DNA of 64,000 bases from positions 1 through 64,000 of the forward strand of contig NZ_BMRE01000018.1 in NCBI RefSeq assembly GCF_014648475.1, read 5' to 3'. This DNA comes from Lentzea flava. Lineage in GTDB: Bacteria; Actinomycetota; Actinomycetes; Mycobacteriales; Pseudonocardiaceae. The notes below the pieces were generated by a model that saw only the letters and a list, made by a program, of their open reading frames with translations, was not told where the DNA came from and ran no database searches. The position numbers and the translations under genes are program-made. Positions 47,497-56,577 of the stretch are shown here, one piece after another (position 1 is the first letter of the stretch; each line of letters begins with the position of its first letter).

Positions 47497-47997
47497 TTGT
47501 CCGACACCACGCTGAACGGCGACCAGGCTCCTGCTGTCGAGCAGGACGTGCAGGCGCTTCCGCAGTGGGCACGAGACGCCATCACCACCGCCAACGACCA
47601 GGCCGCCCGGTATCGGATCGCGGCCCGCGAAGCGGGCGAGACCGCTCGCGCGGAGGTCACCGCGGAGTTCGAGGAGCGCATTTCCGCGCTCACCGCGGAC
47701 AAGGACGACATCGCGTTGGAGCTGGGGGAAACCCGGCTCGCGTTGTCGCGTCTGCGGATCGCTTTGGACGCCGGGATTCCCGGTGAGTCCGCTGTGGAGT
47801 TCGCCGCGCTGCTCAAGGGCAGCGACGAGGACGAGCTGCGCGATCACGCGGAGAAGGTCAAGGCGATGTTCGGCGTGATCGGCACGCAGCAGCCGGAACG
47901 GCCGGTGGACCACTCGCAGGGTCTCGGCCGCGAGGACGTGGCTGCCTCGCCCGCGGAGGCGTTCGGCGCATTCATTCGCAGTCAGCTTCACAGATAA
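47497..47997 (+). CDS. Capsid scaffolding protein
   Basis: 166 aa from TTG 47497 (GGAGG upstream). Long coiled-coil centre (ARAEVTAEFEERISALTADK and following) with charged ends, located immediately before the capsid gene, as in HK97-like siphoviruses without a separate protease. The function is inferred from position and coiled coil. Confidence 0.82.
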   Translation: MSDTTLNGDQAPAVEQDVQALPQWARDAITTANDQAARYRIAAREAGETARAEVTAEFEERISALTADKDDIALELGETRLALSRLRIALDAGIPGESAVEFAALLKGSDEDELRDHAEKVKAMFGVIGTQQPERPVDHSQGLGREDVAASPAEAFGAFIRSQLHR

Positions 47998-48012
47998 GGA
48001 CGTTGCACCGCT

Positions 48013-49023
48013 TTGGCTTTTGAAAATGAGCTTGCGCCGAACACCCCCGCGCGGCACCAGGGACGTCTGGCTTATGTGCCGGACGATCTTCTTCCGCCGA
48101 CGCTCGTGGGGCCGATTTTTGAGAAGGCGCAGGAAACTTCGCTTGTCATGCGCATGGGTACGCCCATCGAGGTCGACTACGGCGAGACGAGCATTCCCGT
48201 CACCACCGCGCGGCCCGAGGTCGGTCAGGTCGGTGTCGGTACCCGAAACCAGGACCGAGAGGGTTACCGCAAGCCGGTGTCCGGTTCGGCGTGGGACACC
48301 AAGACGTTCGCTCCGATCAAGTTGGCGACGATCGTCACCGCGTCGGATGAGTTCGTGCGCAAGAACCCGCTGGGGCTCTACACCAAGATGCAGGGCGACC
48401 TCGCTTTCGCGATCGGCCGCGGTGTGGACTTGGCTGTGTTCCACGGAAAGCAGCCGATCAACGGTGCTCCGCTGCTGGGCATCGAGGCCAGCAACGTCCT
48501 CGCGAACACCCCGAACGTCGTGACGCTTCCGGCGGACCGGCGCGCGTCGGTGTACGAGTCGCTGCTGACCGGCTACGAGATCGTCGTCGAGGACGAGGAT
48601 TTCACCGCGTGGGCCGTCGACCCGCGTTTCCGCGCTCGGCTCATCCGTGATGGTGCTGAGCGTGATGTGAACGGCAACCTGGTCAACCCGGCGGAGATCA
48701 ACCTCAACGCGCAGTCCGGCAACATCCTCGGAATCCGTTCCGAGTACGGCCGCGCTGTCGCCGGAGACCTCGGCGCCGCGACCAACTCCGGCATCAAGGT
48801 CATCGGCGGCGACTTCTCCAAGCTGCGCTACGGCTTCGCCGACGAAATCCGGGTCAAGGTCTCCGATCAGGCGACGCTGACGGATGGCGCGGGCAACACC
48901 GTGAACCTCTGGCAGACCAACCAGGTCGCGTTGCTGATCGAGGTGACGATGGGCTGGATTCTCGGTGAGCCCGACGCGTTCGTGGCATTCAAGCAGGCGC
49001 CGCCCACGCCCGTTGCCGCATAG
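48013..49023 (+). CDS. Major capsid protein (HK97 fold)
   Basis: 336 aa from TTG 48013. N-terminal arm, then P-domain and A-domain patterns usual for actinophage capsids: ARPEVGQVGVG, FAPIKLATIVTASDEF, DLAFAIGRGVDLAVFHG, and the end GEPDAFVAFKQA. Follows the scaffold gene. Confidence 0.93.
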   Translation: MAFENELAPNTPARHQGRLAYVPDDLLPPTLVGPIFEKAQETSLVMRMGTPIEVDYGETSIPVTTARPEVGQVGVGTRNQDREGYRKPVSGSAWDTKTFAPIKLATIVTASDEFVRKNPLGLYTKMQGDLAFAIGRGVDLAVFHGKQPINGAPLLGIEASNVLANTPNVVTLPADRRASVYESLLTGYEIVVEDEDFTAWAVDPRFRARLIRDGAERDVNGNLVNPAEINLNAQSGNILGIRSEYGRAVAGDLGAATNSGIKVIGGDFSKLRYGFADEIRVKVSDQATLTDGAGNTVNLWQTNQVALLIEVTMGWILGEPDAFVAFKQAPPTPVAA

Positions 49024-49039
49024 CAGCAGTTTGGTGGAT

Positions 49040-49083
49040 CGGCCGGAGATCTGGCCACGTCAGGACGTATTGATCTCCGGCCG
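49040..49083. terminator. Inverted repeat between convergent capsid and moron genes
   Basis: CGGCCGGAGATC and GATCTCCGGCCG, exact 12-base complements 20 bases apart. The right arm overlaps the 3' end of the leftward moron gene. Likely bidirectional terminator. Confidence 0.65.
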
Positions 49084-49356
49084 TCGCTTGATACGGCACT
49101 TGTACTCGCCCGACAGGTCCCGATCCCACTCGCTAGATCGCTGAAATTCTGTTGATTCAAGCCACCCGTCACAGGCCCGGCTCACCTCCTCGAAGGTCCA
49201 ATTGGCACTGCCGGTGAAGCGGGTAAACGGCTGATCGCTTGAGGTGTACGCGATCCAGTCGCCGTAGATGTAGCGCCTGGAGATGCCGAATTCAGGATTC
49301 GGTTCCGCTCCGACGATCAGGTGGTTCAGCTTCAGCACAGTCGGGCCGGTGGGCAT
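49060..49356 (-). CDS. Moron gene inside the capsid operon, unknown function
   Basis: 98 aa from ATG 49356, opposite to the structural genes. Alpha/beta composition (VLKLNHLIVGAEPNPEFGIS, YGDWIAYTSSDQPFTRF). No domain recognised. It has its own sigma70-like promoter with the -10 box only seven bases before ATG, so the mRNA would be leaderless. This is the classic setting of a prophage-expressed moron (host fitness or phage exclusion). Confidence 0.65.
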   Translation of the reverse strand: MPTGPTVLKLNHLIVGAEPNPEFGISRRYIYGDWIAYTSSDQPFTRFTGSANWTFEEVSRACDGWLESTEFQRSSEWDRDLSGEYKCRIKRRPEINTS

Positions 49357-49363
49357 GAACGCA

Positions 49364-49392
49364 ATTGTGGATCGCGGGCACCGCAGGGTCAA
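49364..49392 (-). promoter_or_regulatory. Sigma70-type promoter of the moron gene
   Basis: In the leftward sense: -35 TTGACC (49392-49387), 17-base spacer, -10 CACAAT (49369-49364), then TGCGTTC and ATG. The predicted transcription start coincides with the start codon. Confidence 0.6.
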
Positions 49393-49518
49393 ATTTTTCC
49401 TTGCACAGCAGCGAATTTCGCGTCTGAGCAGAGCTGGAGTAGAGGCTCTGACGTCTTTCGCGCCAACTCCACGTGGACTGGAGGTCCGCGATGGGGCGCA
49501 CAGCATCAGTTTCGCACA

Positions 49519-49542
49519 GCACCGACGCTCACGCGTCGGTGC
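49519..49542 (+). terminator. Hairpin before the connector genes
   Basis: GCACCGACGC/GCGTCGGTGC (10 bp, 4-base loop) followed by GTTGTTTG. It may insulate the moron unit or regulate tail-gene expression. Confidence 0.6.
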
Positions 49543-49562
49543 GTTGTTTGGGGGAACTCACT

Positions 49563-49781
49563 TTGCAGATTCGCATGGAGTCGCCGACCGGCGTCTACGT
49601 CTTGGTCAGTGCTCGCAAGGCGGAACGGCTGTACGCCAACGGTTACCTCTACCTCGACGAGCCTGTACAGGCTGACGAGGACGAGGCGGTTGACGAGCAG
49701 CCCGCGCTGCCTCTGTCACAGCAGCCACGCAGGCGAGGCCGTCCGCCGAAGTCGGCGACGGCTGACGTGAACGAGGCGTGA
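49563..49781 (+). CDS. Small head-tail region protein
   Basis: 72 aa from TTG 49563 (GGGGGAA upstream). N-terminal strand segment (QIRMESPTGVYVLVSARKAE) then acidic and ending in a basic AT-hook-like RRRGRPPK. Short proteins of this form commonly precede the head-tail adaptor gene. Function unknown. Confidence 0.6.
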   Translation: MQIRMESPTGVYVLVSARKAERLYANGYLYLDEPVQADEDEAVDEQPALPLSQQPRRRGRPPKSATADVNEA

Positions 49782-49785
49782 TCGC

Positions 49786-50208
49786 ATGGCCTACGCCACC
49801 GTCGACGATGTCGAGGACCGGCTGGGCCGTGAGCTGGACGACCAGGAAGCACGGATCGTCAACACCAGGTTGAACGACGCGGAGTTGCTGATCCGCAGCC
49901 GGATTCCCGATCTGGACGCGCGGATCACCTCCGGTCGGCTCGACGTGATGACCGTGCGCATGATCGAGGCCGAAGCCGTGCTTCGGCTGGTGCGCAACCC
50001 CTCTGGGTTCGCCTCCGAGACGGACGGCTCGTACTCCTACACATTGTCGGAGCAAGTCGCGTCCGGCCGGCTAGAGATTCTGGCCGACGAGTGGTCGCTG
50101 CTGGGAATCCGCCGCGGTGCCTACGTCATCCGCCCGCTTCTGCGTCCGGCGTTCGATCCGTTCCGGCTTCCGCCGGGACGCTCGGAGTTCGAGGGGTGGC
50201 GGGGCTGA
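49786..50208 (+). CDS. Head-to-tail adaptor
   Basis: 140 aa. Begins MAYATVDDVEDRLGRELDD, the usual start of gp6/gp15-type connector proteins; helical body with TVRMIEAEAVLRLVRNP and a C-terminal PFRLPPG. Joins portal to stopper. Confidence 0.88.
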   Translation: MAYATVDDVEDRLGRELDDQEARIVNTRLNDAELLIRSRIPDLDARITSGRLDVMTVRMIEAEAVLRLVRNPSGFASETDGSYSYTLSEQVASGRLEILADEWSLLGIRRGAYVIRPLLRPAFDPFRLPPGRSEFEGWRG

Positions 50209-50558
50209 GTCTCTTGGACCGCGGACGGGACACCGTTGTGGTGTACCAGGAAATCGTCACCACCGATCGCGACGGCAACACCATCACCAAGGCCGGAACC
50301 ACCGGTGTGACCACCAGGGCAACCATTCAGCTTCTCGCACAGTCCGGCACCAGCGCCCGGCGTTCCGAACAGGACAACGAGGGTTTCGAGACCGAGTCCG
50401 GCTATCGGATGCGGTTGCCTCGCTCGTTCCCATTCATTCTCGGAGCGCAGGCGCGCGTGCGGTGGCGCGGGGCCTGGTGGTCGGTGATCGGTGACGCCCG
50501 GATCTACAACGGCTCACCGGCTACCGCTCACGTCGAATACGTCATCAGGAGAACCTGA
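50196..50558 (+). CDS. Head-to-tail stopper
   Basis: 120 aa from GTG 50196, overlapping the adaptor gene. Beta-rich: DTVVVYQEIVTTDRDGNTIT, RVRWRGAWWSVIGD. Size, order and pattern match stopper proteins (gp16/FII-like). Confidence 0.8.
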   Translation: MAGLSLLDRGRDTVVVYQEIVTTDRDGNTITKAGTTGVTTRATIQLLAQSGTSARRSEQDNEGFETESGYRMRLPRSFPFILGAQARVRWRGAWWSVIGDARIYNGSPATAHVEYVIRRT

Positions 50559-50858
50559 TTGGCCGAGATCTACTACGACATCGCCGACACCATCGCGCAT
50601 CTTCCCGGCGTGCGCCAGGCGGTGAAGACCGCCGCCGAGACGATCGCGGCCAAGGCCAAGGCCGATCTCGCTTCGCACCGCAAGACGGGCAAGGCCGAGA
50701 TCGAGGTGGAGCACCGTGACACCGACTCATCCGTGTCCCTGGTGGACGAGGCCGCGGTGTCGATCGAGTACGGCCACTTCGTCGACCTGTCCGAAGCGGA
50801 CGAGGTCGTGTTCGCCAAGGGCCTCTACATCATTCACCGCGCCGCCGGGCTCATCTAG
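50559..50858 (+). CDS. DUF5403-like tail completion protein
   Basis: 99 aa from TTG 50559. N-terminal helix (PGVRQAVKTAAETIAAKAKA) then strands and YGHFV; matches DUF5403 proteins that sit between stopper and tail terminator in actinophages. Function unproven. Confidence 0.75.
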   Translation: MAEIYYDIADTIAHLPGVRQAVKTAAETIAAKAKADLASHRKTGKAEIEVEHRDTDSSVSLVDEAAVSIEYGHFVDLSEADEVVFAKGLYIIHRAAGLI

Positions 50859-50876
50859 AAACAGGAAGGCATTCGC

Positions 50877-51284
50877 GTGGCGTCCCGCCGGATCTCACGG
50901 CTTCAGGACGTCGTCCTTCTCCTTCTGCGGCAGGCACTTCCCGGCGTTCAAGTGAGTTCCTGGGGTGCCGATGTCGATCACCGCGTCTTTCCCTACATCA
51001 ACGTCCGGCGCCTGGGCGGCTTCGGCCGCCATCCCGATTGGCTGGATCGCGCCACCCTCGAACTCACCGTCTATCACGACGAAGGCCTTGTCGCTGCTGA
51101 GGATCTGTACCTCGACGCGCGGCATGCGCTGTGGTCCGCGGTGCAGCACCAGACCGTGACTCGCTACGGGCACTTGAGTTCGTGGAAAGAGTCGATGGGG
51201 CCGACGCAGTTCGACAGCCCGTGGGACGACACCTGGCGCATTCAGGGCTTGATTCAACTCGGGCTTCGCCCCGCACGACTTTGA
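50877..51284 (+). CDS. Tail terminator protein
   Basis: 135 aa from GTG 50877. Pattern VVLLLLRQALPGVQVSSW, FPYINVRRLGG, LDRATLELTVYHDEG is typical of tail-terminator (gpU-like) proteins; position just before the tail tube gene agrees. Confidence 0.82.
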   Translation: MASRRISRLQDVVLLLLRQALPGVQVSSWGADVDHRVFPYINVRRLGGFGRHPDWLDRATLELTVYHDEGLVAAEDLYLDARHALWSAVQHQTVTRYGHLSSWKESMGPTQFDSPWDDTWRIQGLIQLGLRPARL

Positions 51285-51297
51285 GGACTACCCCAAT

Positions 51298-51900
51298 TTG
51301 GCACTGAACGACCAGGCTGTCATCACAGCCTCCCGAGGATTTGTTTTCGTCGCCGACCCCGGCACCGCGCGGCCGACACCGGCCCAGGTCAAGGCCTTCG
51401 ATCCCGAGATCGGCACCATGCAGGGCTGGGAATCGGTCGGCCACACCGCGGACGACGAGCTGCCCGAGTTCGGCTACGACGGCGGATCGACCGAGATCCG
51501 CGGCTCGTGGCAGCGCGCGGCGCTGCGCGAGGTGGTCACCGAGGTCCCTGCCGACTATGTGACCGTCCAGCTTTTGCAGTTCGACCGCCTGGCGCTGGGT
51601 CTCTACTACAGCGTCACCAACCCCGGCTCAACGGCCGGAGTGTTCGCCGTGCCGGACAACGCGGGCCGTCCGATCGAGAAGGCCCTGTTGATCATCATCG
51701 TGGACGGTGGGGTCCGGGTCGGGTTCCACGCCGCGAAGACCAGCATCCGCCGTGACGCCGCGATCTCGATGGACACGGAGAACTTCGCCGCGCTCCCGAT
51801 CCGCGCCACCTTCCTCAAGGGTCCTGGCGACCTCTACGAGTGGATCAGCGACGACACCGGAGTCAACCCCGCTCCGGCGCCGCCCGCGCAGTCCGGCTGA
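51298..51900 (+). CDS. Major tail (tube) protein
   Basis: 200 aa from TTG 51298. Begins MALNDQAVITASRGFVFVAD; contains WESVGHTADDELPEFGYDGG and ends in a Pro-rich tail. Typical length and order for siphovirus tail tube subunits. Confidence 0.9.
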   Translation: MALNDQAVITASRGFVFVADPGTARPTPAQVKAFDPEIGTMQGWESVGHTADDELPEFGYDGGSTEIRGSWQRAALREVVTEVPADYVTVQLLQFDRLALGLYYSVTNPGSTAGVFAVPDNAGRPIEKALLIIIVDGGVRVGFHAAKTSIRRDAAISMDTENFAALPIRATFLKGPGDLYEWISDDTGVNPAPAPPAQSG

Positions 51901-51942
51901 TCGCGTTTCCTGTTGTGTGCCACTGAAAGGGTGTTCTGCTTA

Positions 51943-52308
51943 GTGTCTGAGGTCTTCACGCTCGAATCGCTGCACGAGGAGCTGGAGAACGAGTTCGCTC
52001 CCGTCGCGTTCGAGGCGGGCGGCGAACGGTTCGTGCTGCGCAATCTGCTGCGCTGCAACAAGAAGGAACGCCAGGCCGTGATCGCCCGGCTCAAGGAACT
52101 GGAAGCGCTCAACGACACCGACGAGTCCGAGGAACAGGAAGACGCCACGCTCGCCGCGTGCCAGTTCGTCCTGTCCACCGTCACCGACGACAAGCGCGGC
52201 GCCCGGCTGCTCAAGGCGATCGGTTCTGACCTGCTGGTCAACATGAAGCTGCTGGAACGCTGGGCGGAGCGTACCCAGCCGGGGGAAGCCACAGCCTCGC
52301 CGTCCTGA
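51943..52308 (+). CDS. Tail assembly chaperone, short form (gpG-like)
   Basis: 121 aa from GTG 51943 (AAAGGGTG upstream). Acidic helical protein before the tape measure gene. Its 3' end holds a slippery GGGGGAA at 52281-52287, enabling a -1 shift into the downstream frame. Confidence 0.88.
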   Translation: MSEVFTLESLHEELENEFAPVAFEAGGERFVLRNLLRCNKKERQAVIARLKELEALNDTDESEEQEDATLAACQFVLSTVTDDKRGARLLKAIGSDLLVNMKLLERWAERTQPGEATASPS

Positions 52309-52700
52309 TCGAGCAGCACGGCGAGAGCGTCTTCGCGGATCTTTTGCAGTACTACGGCGTCAATCTCGTGTCGGCACTGCGTGCCGGCTCGGGATTCTCC
52401 CCGCGTCAACTCCTGGCGTTGATCCGGCAGCTGCCCGTCGAGTCCCGCACTGCCGCGGGAATGCGCGGCGGGGAGCAGTTCCGCGGCTGGGGACCTGATC
52501 GGTACCTGGCCGCGTTGCTTGTCGACGCCGTCACTCAGAACACCTACGCCTTCGTGTCGGCGAACTCGACACGCCGCCCGAAAGCACCCGAGCCGGTGCC
52601 GCGCCCGGCGAAAACCACCCGCAAGAAGACCGGGGCATTCGCCGCGATGGTCGCCCGAGCCAAGGCCGCCCGCACTCCCGAGGAGGAACCGCACCAGTGA
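52287..52700 (+). CDS. Tail assembly chaperone, frameshift extension (gpT-like)
   Basis: Continues the short form by -1 frameshift at GGGGGAA; reads SHSLAVLIEQHGESVFADLL and ends in a basic segment (RKKTGAFAAMVARAKAAR). No ribosome site precedes it. The stop overlaps the tape-measure start. The short/long pair binds the tape measure during tail assembly. Confidence 0.85.
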   Translation, partial: SHSLAVLIEQHGESVFADLLQYYGVNLVSALRAGSGFSPRQLLALIRQLPVESRTAAGMRGGEQFRGWGPDRYLAALLVDAVTQNTYAFVSANSTRRPKAPEPVPRPAKTTRKKTGAFAAMVARAKAARTPEEEPHQ

Positions 52701-55700
52701 GCAAGGGACCCGGCGCGCAGCGCAGCGTGGGCAAGGTATCCGTTGACGTTGTTCCGGATACCTCCGAGACCGGCGACCTGCTCAAGCCCAAGCTCGAAGA
52801 GATCGAGAAGAAGTACAAGATCAAGCTCCCGGTGGAGCTTGACCCCACGCGCGCCGAAGCCGAGATGGCCGCGCTGCGCAAGCGGCTGGAAGCAAAAGAC
52901 GTCGAACTCGACGTCAAGCTCAACACCTCCGGCGTGAACCAGCTCGGGCGCCGCGTGACCGCGATGACGCGGCTGCTGCGCAACCTCGGCGCACCGCTGG
53001 TCGCACTCGGTCGCTCGTTCGACAACGCGGCCCGCTCGGTGCAGCGCGCGACCGAGCGCGTGATCGAGATGCGCAAGGCGATGGCGGCCGTGGTCGCGCA
53101 GACCGCCGTGTGGGTCGTGCAGATGGTCCGCGCGGCGGTCAGCGCGGACAACGCCCGCAACGCCTGGCAGCGGCTCTCTCAGACGATCGCGGCGGTATCG
53201 CTTGCCGCACAGCGGATTCCACGTGGGGTGCTGATCGCGCGGGACCTCGCTATCTCGCTCGCCCGCTGGTTGGGTGACAGCGCGAAGTGGACCGAGCGCA
53301 TGTACGGCGCGATGTTCCGCTACTACACGCTTCTGGGTAACGCCGAGACCGCGGTGAAGCGGCTCGGTTCCGGCATCAAGGGCCTGGGCGCGAACCTCAA
53401 GCGGCTGGGTGACCGGAGTTTCTGGGCGGACAAGTTCTACGGCGCGGTGTTCCACGCCTACAGCGCGCTGGGCGCGTTGGAACGCGGGTTCAACCGGCTG
53501 CGCAACATCAAGCTCTCCGACGTCGTCAGCGGCGTGCGTCGGCTCGGTTCCCGCTTGGTCGAGGCGGCCCGCTCGGGCGCCGAACTCGGCCGCTCGATCG
53601 CCCGCGGCATCGGCAAGGGATTCGACGCCGGAATCCGGGGCCTGGGCAAGGGCATTTCCTCGACGCTGTCCGGGCTCGGGAAGCTGTTCGGCAAGGCTGG
53701 AAAGGCTGTCAGCTCGTTCGGCTCCACGCTGGCCGGCTTGGGCCGGACCGGCTGGATTGTCCTCGCGGTCCTAGCGCTCATCGCGCCCGTGGTCGGTCTG
53801 GTCGCCGCGGCCATCGCGGCGTTGCCGTCCGCGGTCGCCCTGCTCGGCACGGGCATCGCCGTTGTCGCGCTCGGCATGGACGGGCTCAAGAAGGCCGCGC
53901 AGGTCGCAGCCCCGGCTGTGGACGCGCTGAAGGCCTCGATCTCCGCCGCGTTCGCCCGTGACCTGACTCCGGTCTTTCAGCGGATCGCGAACGTGCTGCT
54001 GCCCGGCATCCGGGCCGGAATGGTCGGTGTCGCAGAGGGAATCTCCACGGTCGCGAGGTCCTTCGTGGACGTCGTCACGTCCGCGGACGGAATGCGGCAG
54101 ATCAACACGATTCTGGCCAACACCAAGACGTTCTTCGTCGAGCTGGTGCCGTTCGTCTCCCGGTTCACGACCGCGTTCCTAACCCTGGCGGAGATCGGCT
54201 CCAACCGGTTCGGCAGCCTCGCCGCCGGGCTCGGTGAGTGGGCGCGGCAGTTCAACGACATCGTCAACGCCGCGGCGCGAACCGGTGTGCTCGACGCGGC
54301 GCTGCGCGGCCTGGGTCAGGTCGTCGGCGCGGTCGGCTCCGCGTTCAACGAGCTGTTCGCCGCGGGTCTGGAATCCGCGGCCCTGCTCGGCGGCCCCCTC
54401 GCCGTGCTGATCAAGGGCTTGACGTCGCTGCTGACCGCCTTGATGCCCGTGTTCACCGCGATCTCGGCATTCACCTCGAAATTGGCCGGTGCCGAGCTTG
54501 CCGGCATCGGAAAAATCGTAACCGAGCTACAGCCCTCCCTGCTGCTGCTCGCTGATTCTTTTGGTGAATTGGCGACCGGCGCAGCACAGGGCGCGCTTCA
54601 GGTTCTCGTCGCCTTGGCGAAAATCGTGAACGGCGTCCTTCTCGCTGGACTGAAGGCGATCCAACCGCATCTTCCGAAGATCACAGAATTTTTTGTGACG
54701 CTCGGAACGAGCGTCGGAAATGCGCTGCTCGACCTGTTCACCCAGCTGAGTCCGCACCTGGATCTGCTGAGTGACTATCTGAGTCAGATTCTCGTGGCGG
54801 TCATTCCACTGTTGCCGAGCCTGAACGAGCTGGTGACGGTCGGATTGACCGCACTGCTCGATATTCTTCGCCCACTTCTGCCGCTGGTGCTGGATTTGGC
54901 GAAGGTGGCGTTTCCGCCGCTCGTTTTCGTCGTCCAGTTTTTGGTTGCGGCGCTCGTTTTCTTGATCGACATGACGTCGGCGCTGACGGCCGAGTTCGGC
55001 CGGTTCACCAGTGGGGCGCTCGTCGAGCTGCTTCGCGTCTTCGGCGTGGTCCTCGACGTGGCCAAGTCCACCTGGCCAGGCCTGCGCTTGATCATCGTCG
55101 GTGCCATCGAGGCCATCCAGGGCGTGATCGAGGTCTTCGCGGGCATCTTCACCGGCAACTGGTCGCGCGCCTTCGAGGGCGCGAAGCAGATCGCATCGGG
55201 CGCCCTGAACGCACTCGTGGGCATCGCCTGGGCCGGAATCAACCTGTTCATCGGCGTTTTCCAGACGATTCCAGGCCAGATCCTCAACAGCCTCGGAAAT
55301 CTCGGCGGATTGCTGTGGGATTCCGGGCGCCGGTTGATCCAGGGGTTCATCGACGGAATCCGGTCGATGATCGGCGCCGTGCGTAACGCGGGCGCCAACC
55401 TCATGTCCGTCCTCCGTAGCTACTTCCCGTTCTCTCCGGCAAAAGCCGGCGCGTTCAGCGGTAAAGGCTACACCACTTTCTCCGGCCGTGCGCTCGTCGA
55501 CGACTGGGCGAAAGCGATCGAGGACCGGACACCGGTCGCGGTCAAAGCAGTGGACGGGCTCATGTCCGCGTCCAACCTCGCCGCGAATGCCGAATGGCAG
55601 GGACACATCAGCTCGGACGAATTCGGCGGAGTCGGCCGTGAGGTCGCCGAAGCCCTGTCCGGCTGGTCGGTGCAGATCGACGCGGCAGGCGTCGCGCGAA

Positions 55701-55738
55701 TGGTGAACAAGACGAACAGGATGAATGCGAGGCGCTGA
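52697..55738 (+). CDS. Tape measure protein
   Basis: 1013 aa. Helical N-terminal region with coiled coil (RAEAEMAALRKRLEAKDVEL), central transmembrane segment (about 350-400, GWIVLAVLALIAPVVGLVAAA), long helical repeats, and C-terminal FPFSPAKAGAFSGKGYT, which is common in actinophage tape measures. Sets tail length (predicted roughly 150 nm by the usual 0.15 nm per residue rule). Confidence 0.95.
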   Translation: MSKGPGAQRSVGKVSVDVVPDTSETGDLLKPKLEEIEKKYKIKLPVELDPTRAEAEMAALRKRLEAKDVELDVKLNTSGVNQLGRRVTAMTRLLRNLGAPLVALGRSFDNAARSVQRATERVIEMRKAMAAVVAQTAVWVVQMVRAAVSADNARNAWQRLSQTIAAVSLAAQRIPRGVLIARDLAISLARWLGDSAKWTERMYGAMFRYYTLLGNAETAVKRLGSGIKGLGANLKRLGDRSFWADKFYGAVFHAYSALGALERGFNRLRNIKLSDVVSGVRRLGSRLVEAARSGAELGRSIARGIGKGFDAGIRGLGKGISSTLSGLGKLFGKAGKAVSSFGSTLAGLGRTGWIVLAVLALIAPVVGLVAAAIAALPSAVALLGTGIAVVALGMDGLKKAAQVAAPAVDALKASISAAFARDLTPVFQRIANVLLPGIRAGMVGVAEGISTVARSFVDVVTSADGMRQINTILANTKTFFVELVPFVSRFTTAFLTLAEIGSNRFGSLAAGLGEWARQFNDIVNAAARTGVLDAALRGLGQVVGAVGSAFNELFAAGLESAALLGGPLAVLIKGLTSLLTALMPVFTAISAFTSKLAGAELAGIGKIVTELQPSLLLLADSFGELATGAAQGALQVLVALAKIVNGVLLAGLKAIQPHLPKITEFFVTLGTSVGNALLDLFTQLSPHLDLLSDYLSQILVAVIPLLPSLNELVTVGLTALLDILRPLLPLVLDLAKVAFPPLVFVVQFLVAALVFLIDMTSALTAEFGRFTSGALVELLRVFGVVLDVAKSTWPGLRLIIVGAIEAIQGVIEVFAGIFTGNWSRAFEGAKQIASGALNALVGIAWAGINLFIGVFQTIPGQILNSLGNLGGLLWDSGRRLIQGFIDGIRSMIGAVRNAGANLMSVLRSYFPFSPAKAGAFSGKGYTTFSGRALVDDWAKAIEDRTPVAVKAVDGLMSASNLAANAEWQGHISSDEFGGVGREVAEALSGWSVQIDAAGVARMVNKTNRMNARR

Positions 55739-55739
55739 C

Positions 55740-56573
55740 GTGGACAACACCGAGTGGTACATCGGCGCACTCGGCGCGCTTCGCCGGCTACCGGTCCCTG
55801 ACCCTGGAATCCGGATGACCCCCGTCCTTTACGGGGGCATCCGGCAAGGCCTCTCCGGCGCCCGCACGATCGACGTCACGGGCGTGCGCATGAGCTACGA
55901 GTTCGAGTTCTCCGCGCTGGAACCCGACGAGTGGATGCACCTGGAAGCACTGCGCACCAGGCTCATTCCCGGACCCGTTCGGTTGCTGGACCCATTGCGG
56001 CGCAACCGGTTGAGCAGCGAGGCCGCGGCCATGCGGGTGGTCGGCACGCGCTACGGCGGCGTTACCGCCACGGCGGGCCTCACCGAACGCGGCGCCGGGT
56101 TCCCTGTGCCGCTCGGGGTCGATCACCTGGTGTGGTCCAACCGGCCGGAGCAGAGTCAACTGCTGTTCGACACCACCCGCCGCACCGCCGTGCTCCCCGG
56201 CGAGACCATCACCGGCTCGGTGTACGTGCGCAGCCTGCCCGGCGTCACCAGCTCGGTACGCCTGGGCTTTCGGCACTACCAGCTCGACAACTCCGCCCTA
56301 GCCCCGGTCTTCACAGAAACACCGGTCCCCGGTGAGTGGACCCGGCTGACGATCACCAGCACGGTGCCCGCGGACGCGGTCACGGTCGAGCTGTTCCTGC
56401 GGGGCATGGACGCCAACACATTGAGCGTCGCCGCACCGCAAATCGTGCCCGGCGTCGAGCCGGGCGTCTGGGAGCCCGGCGGAGGCGCCCCCACGGTGAC
56501 CGTCGACTCACTCACCCACGTGTCCCCGATCTACCCCATCTCGACCGTGTCCATGACGTTGACGGAGGCCTAA
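55740..56573 (+). CDS. Distal tail / minor tail protein
   Basis: 277 aa from GTG 55740. The N-terminal part (SYEFEFSALEPDEWMHLEAL) resembles siphovirus distal tail proteins; the C-terminal half is a carbohydrate-binding-like beta sandwich (SVYVRSLPGVTSSVRLGFRH, then VTVELFLRGMDA). Sits directly after the tape measure gene. Confidence 0.82.
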   Translation: MDNTEWYIGALGALRRLPVPDPGIRMTPVLYGGIRQGLSGARTIDVTGVRMSYEFEFSALEPDEWMHLEALRTRLIPGPVRLLDPLRRNRLSSEAAAMRVVGTRYGGVTATAGLTERGAGFPVPLGVDHLVWSNRPEQSQLLFDTTRRTAVLPGETITGSVYVRSLPGVTSSVRLGFRHYQLDNSALAPVFTETPVPGEWTRLTITSTVPADAVTVELFLRGMDANTLSVAAPQIVPGVEPGVWEPGGGAPTVTVDSLTHVSPIYPISTVSMTLTEA

Positions 56574-56577
56574 GAAC

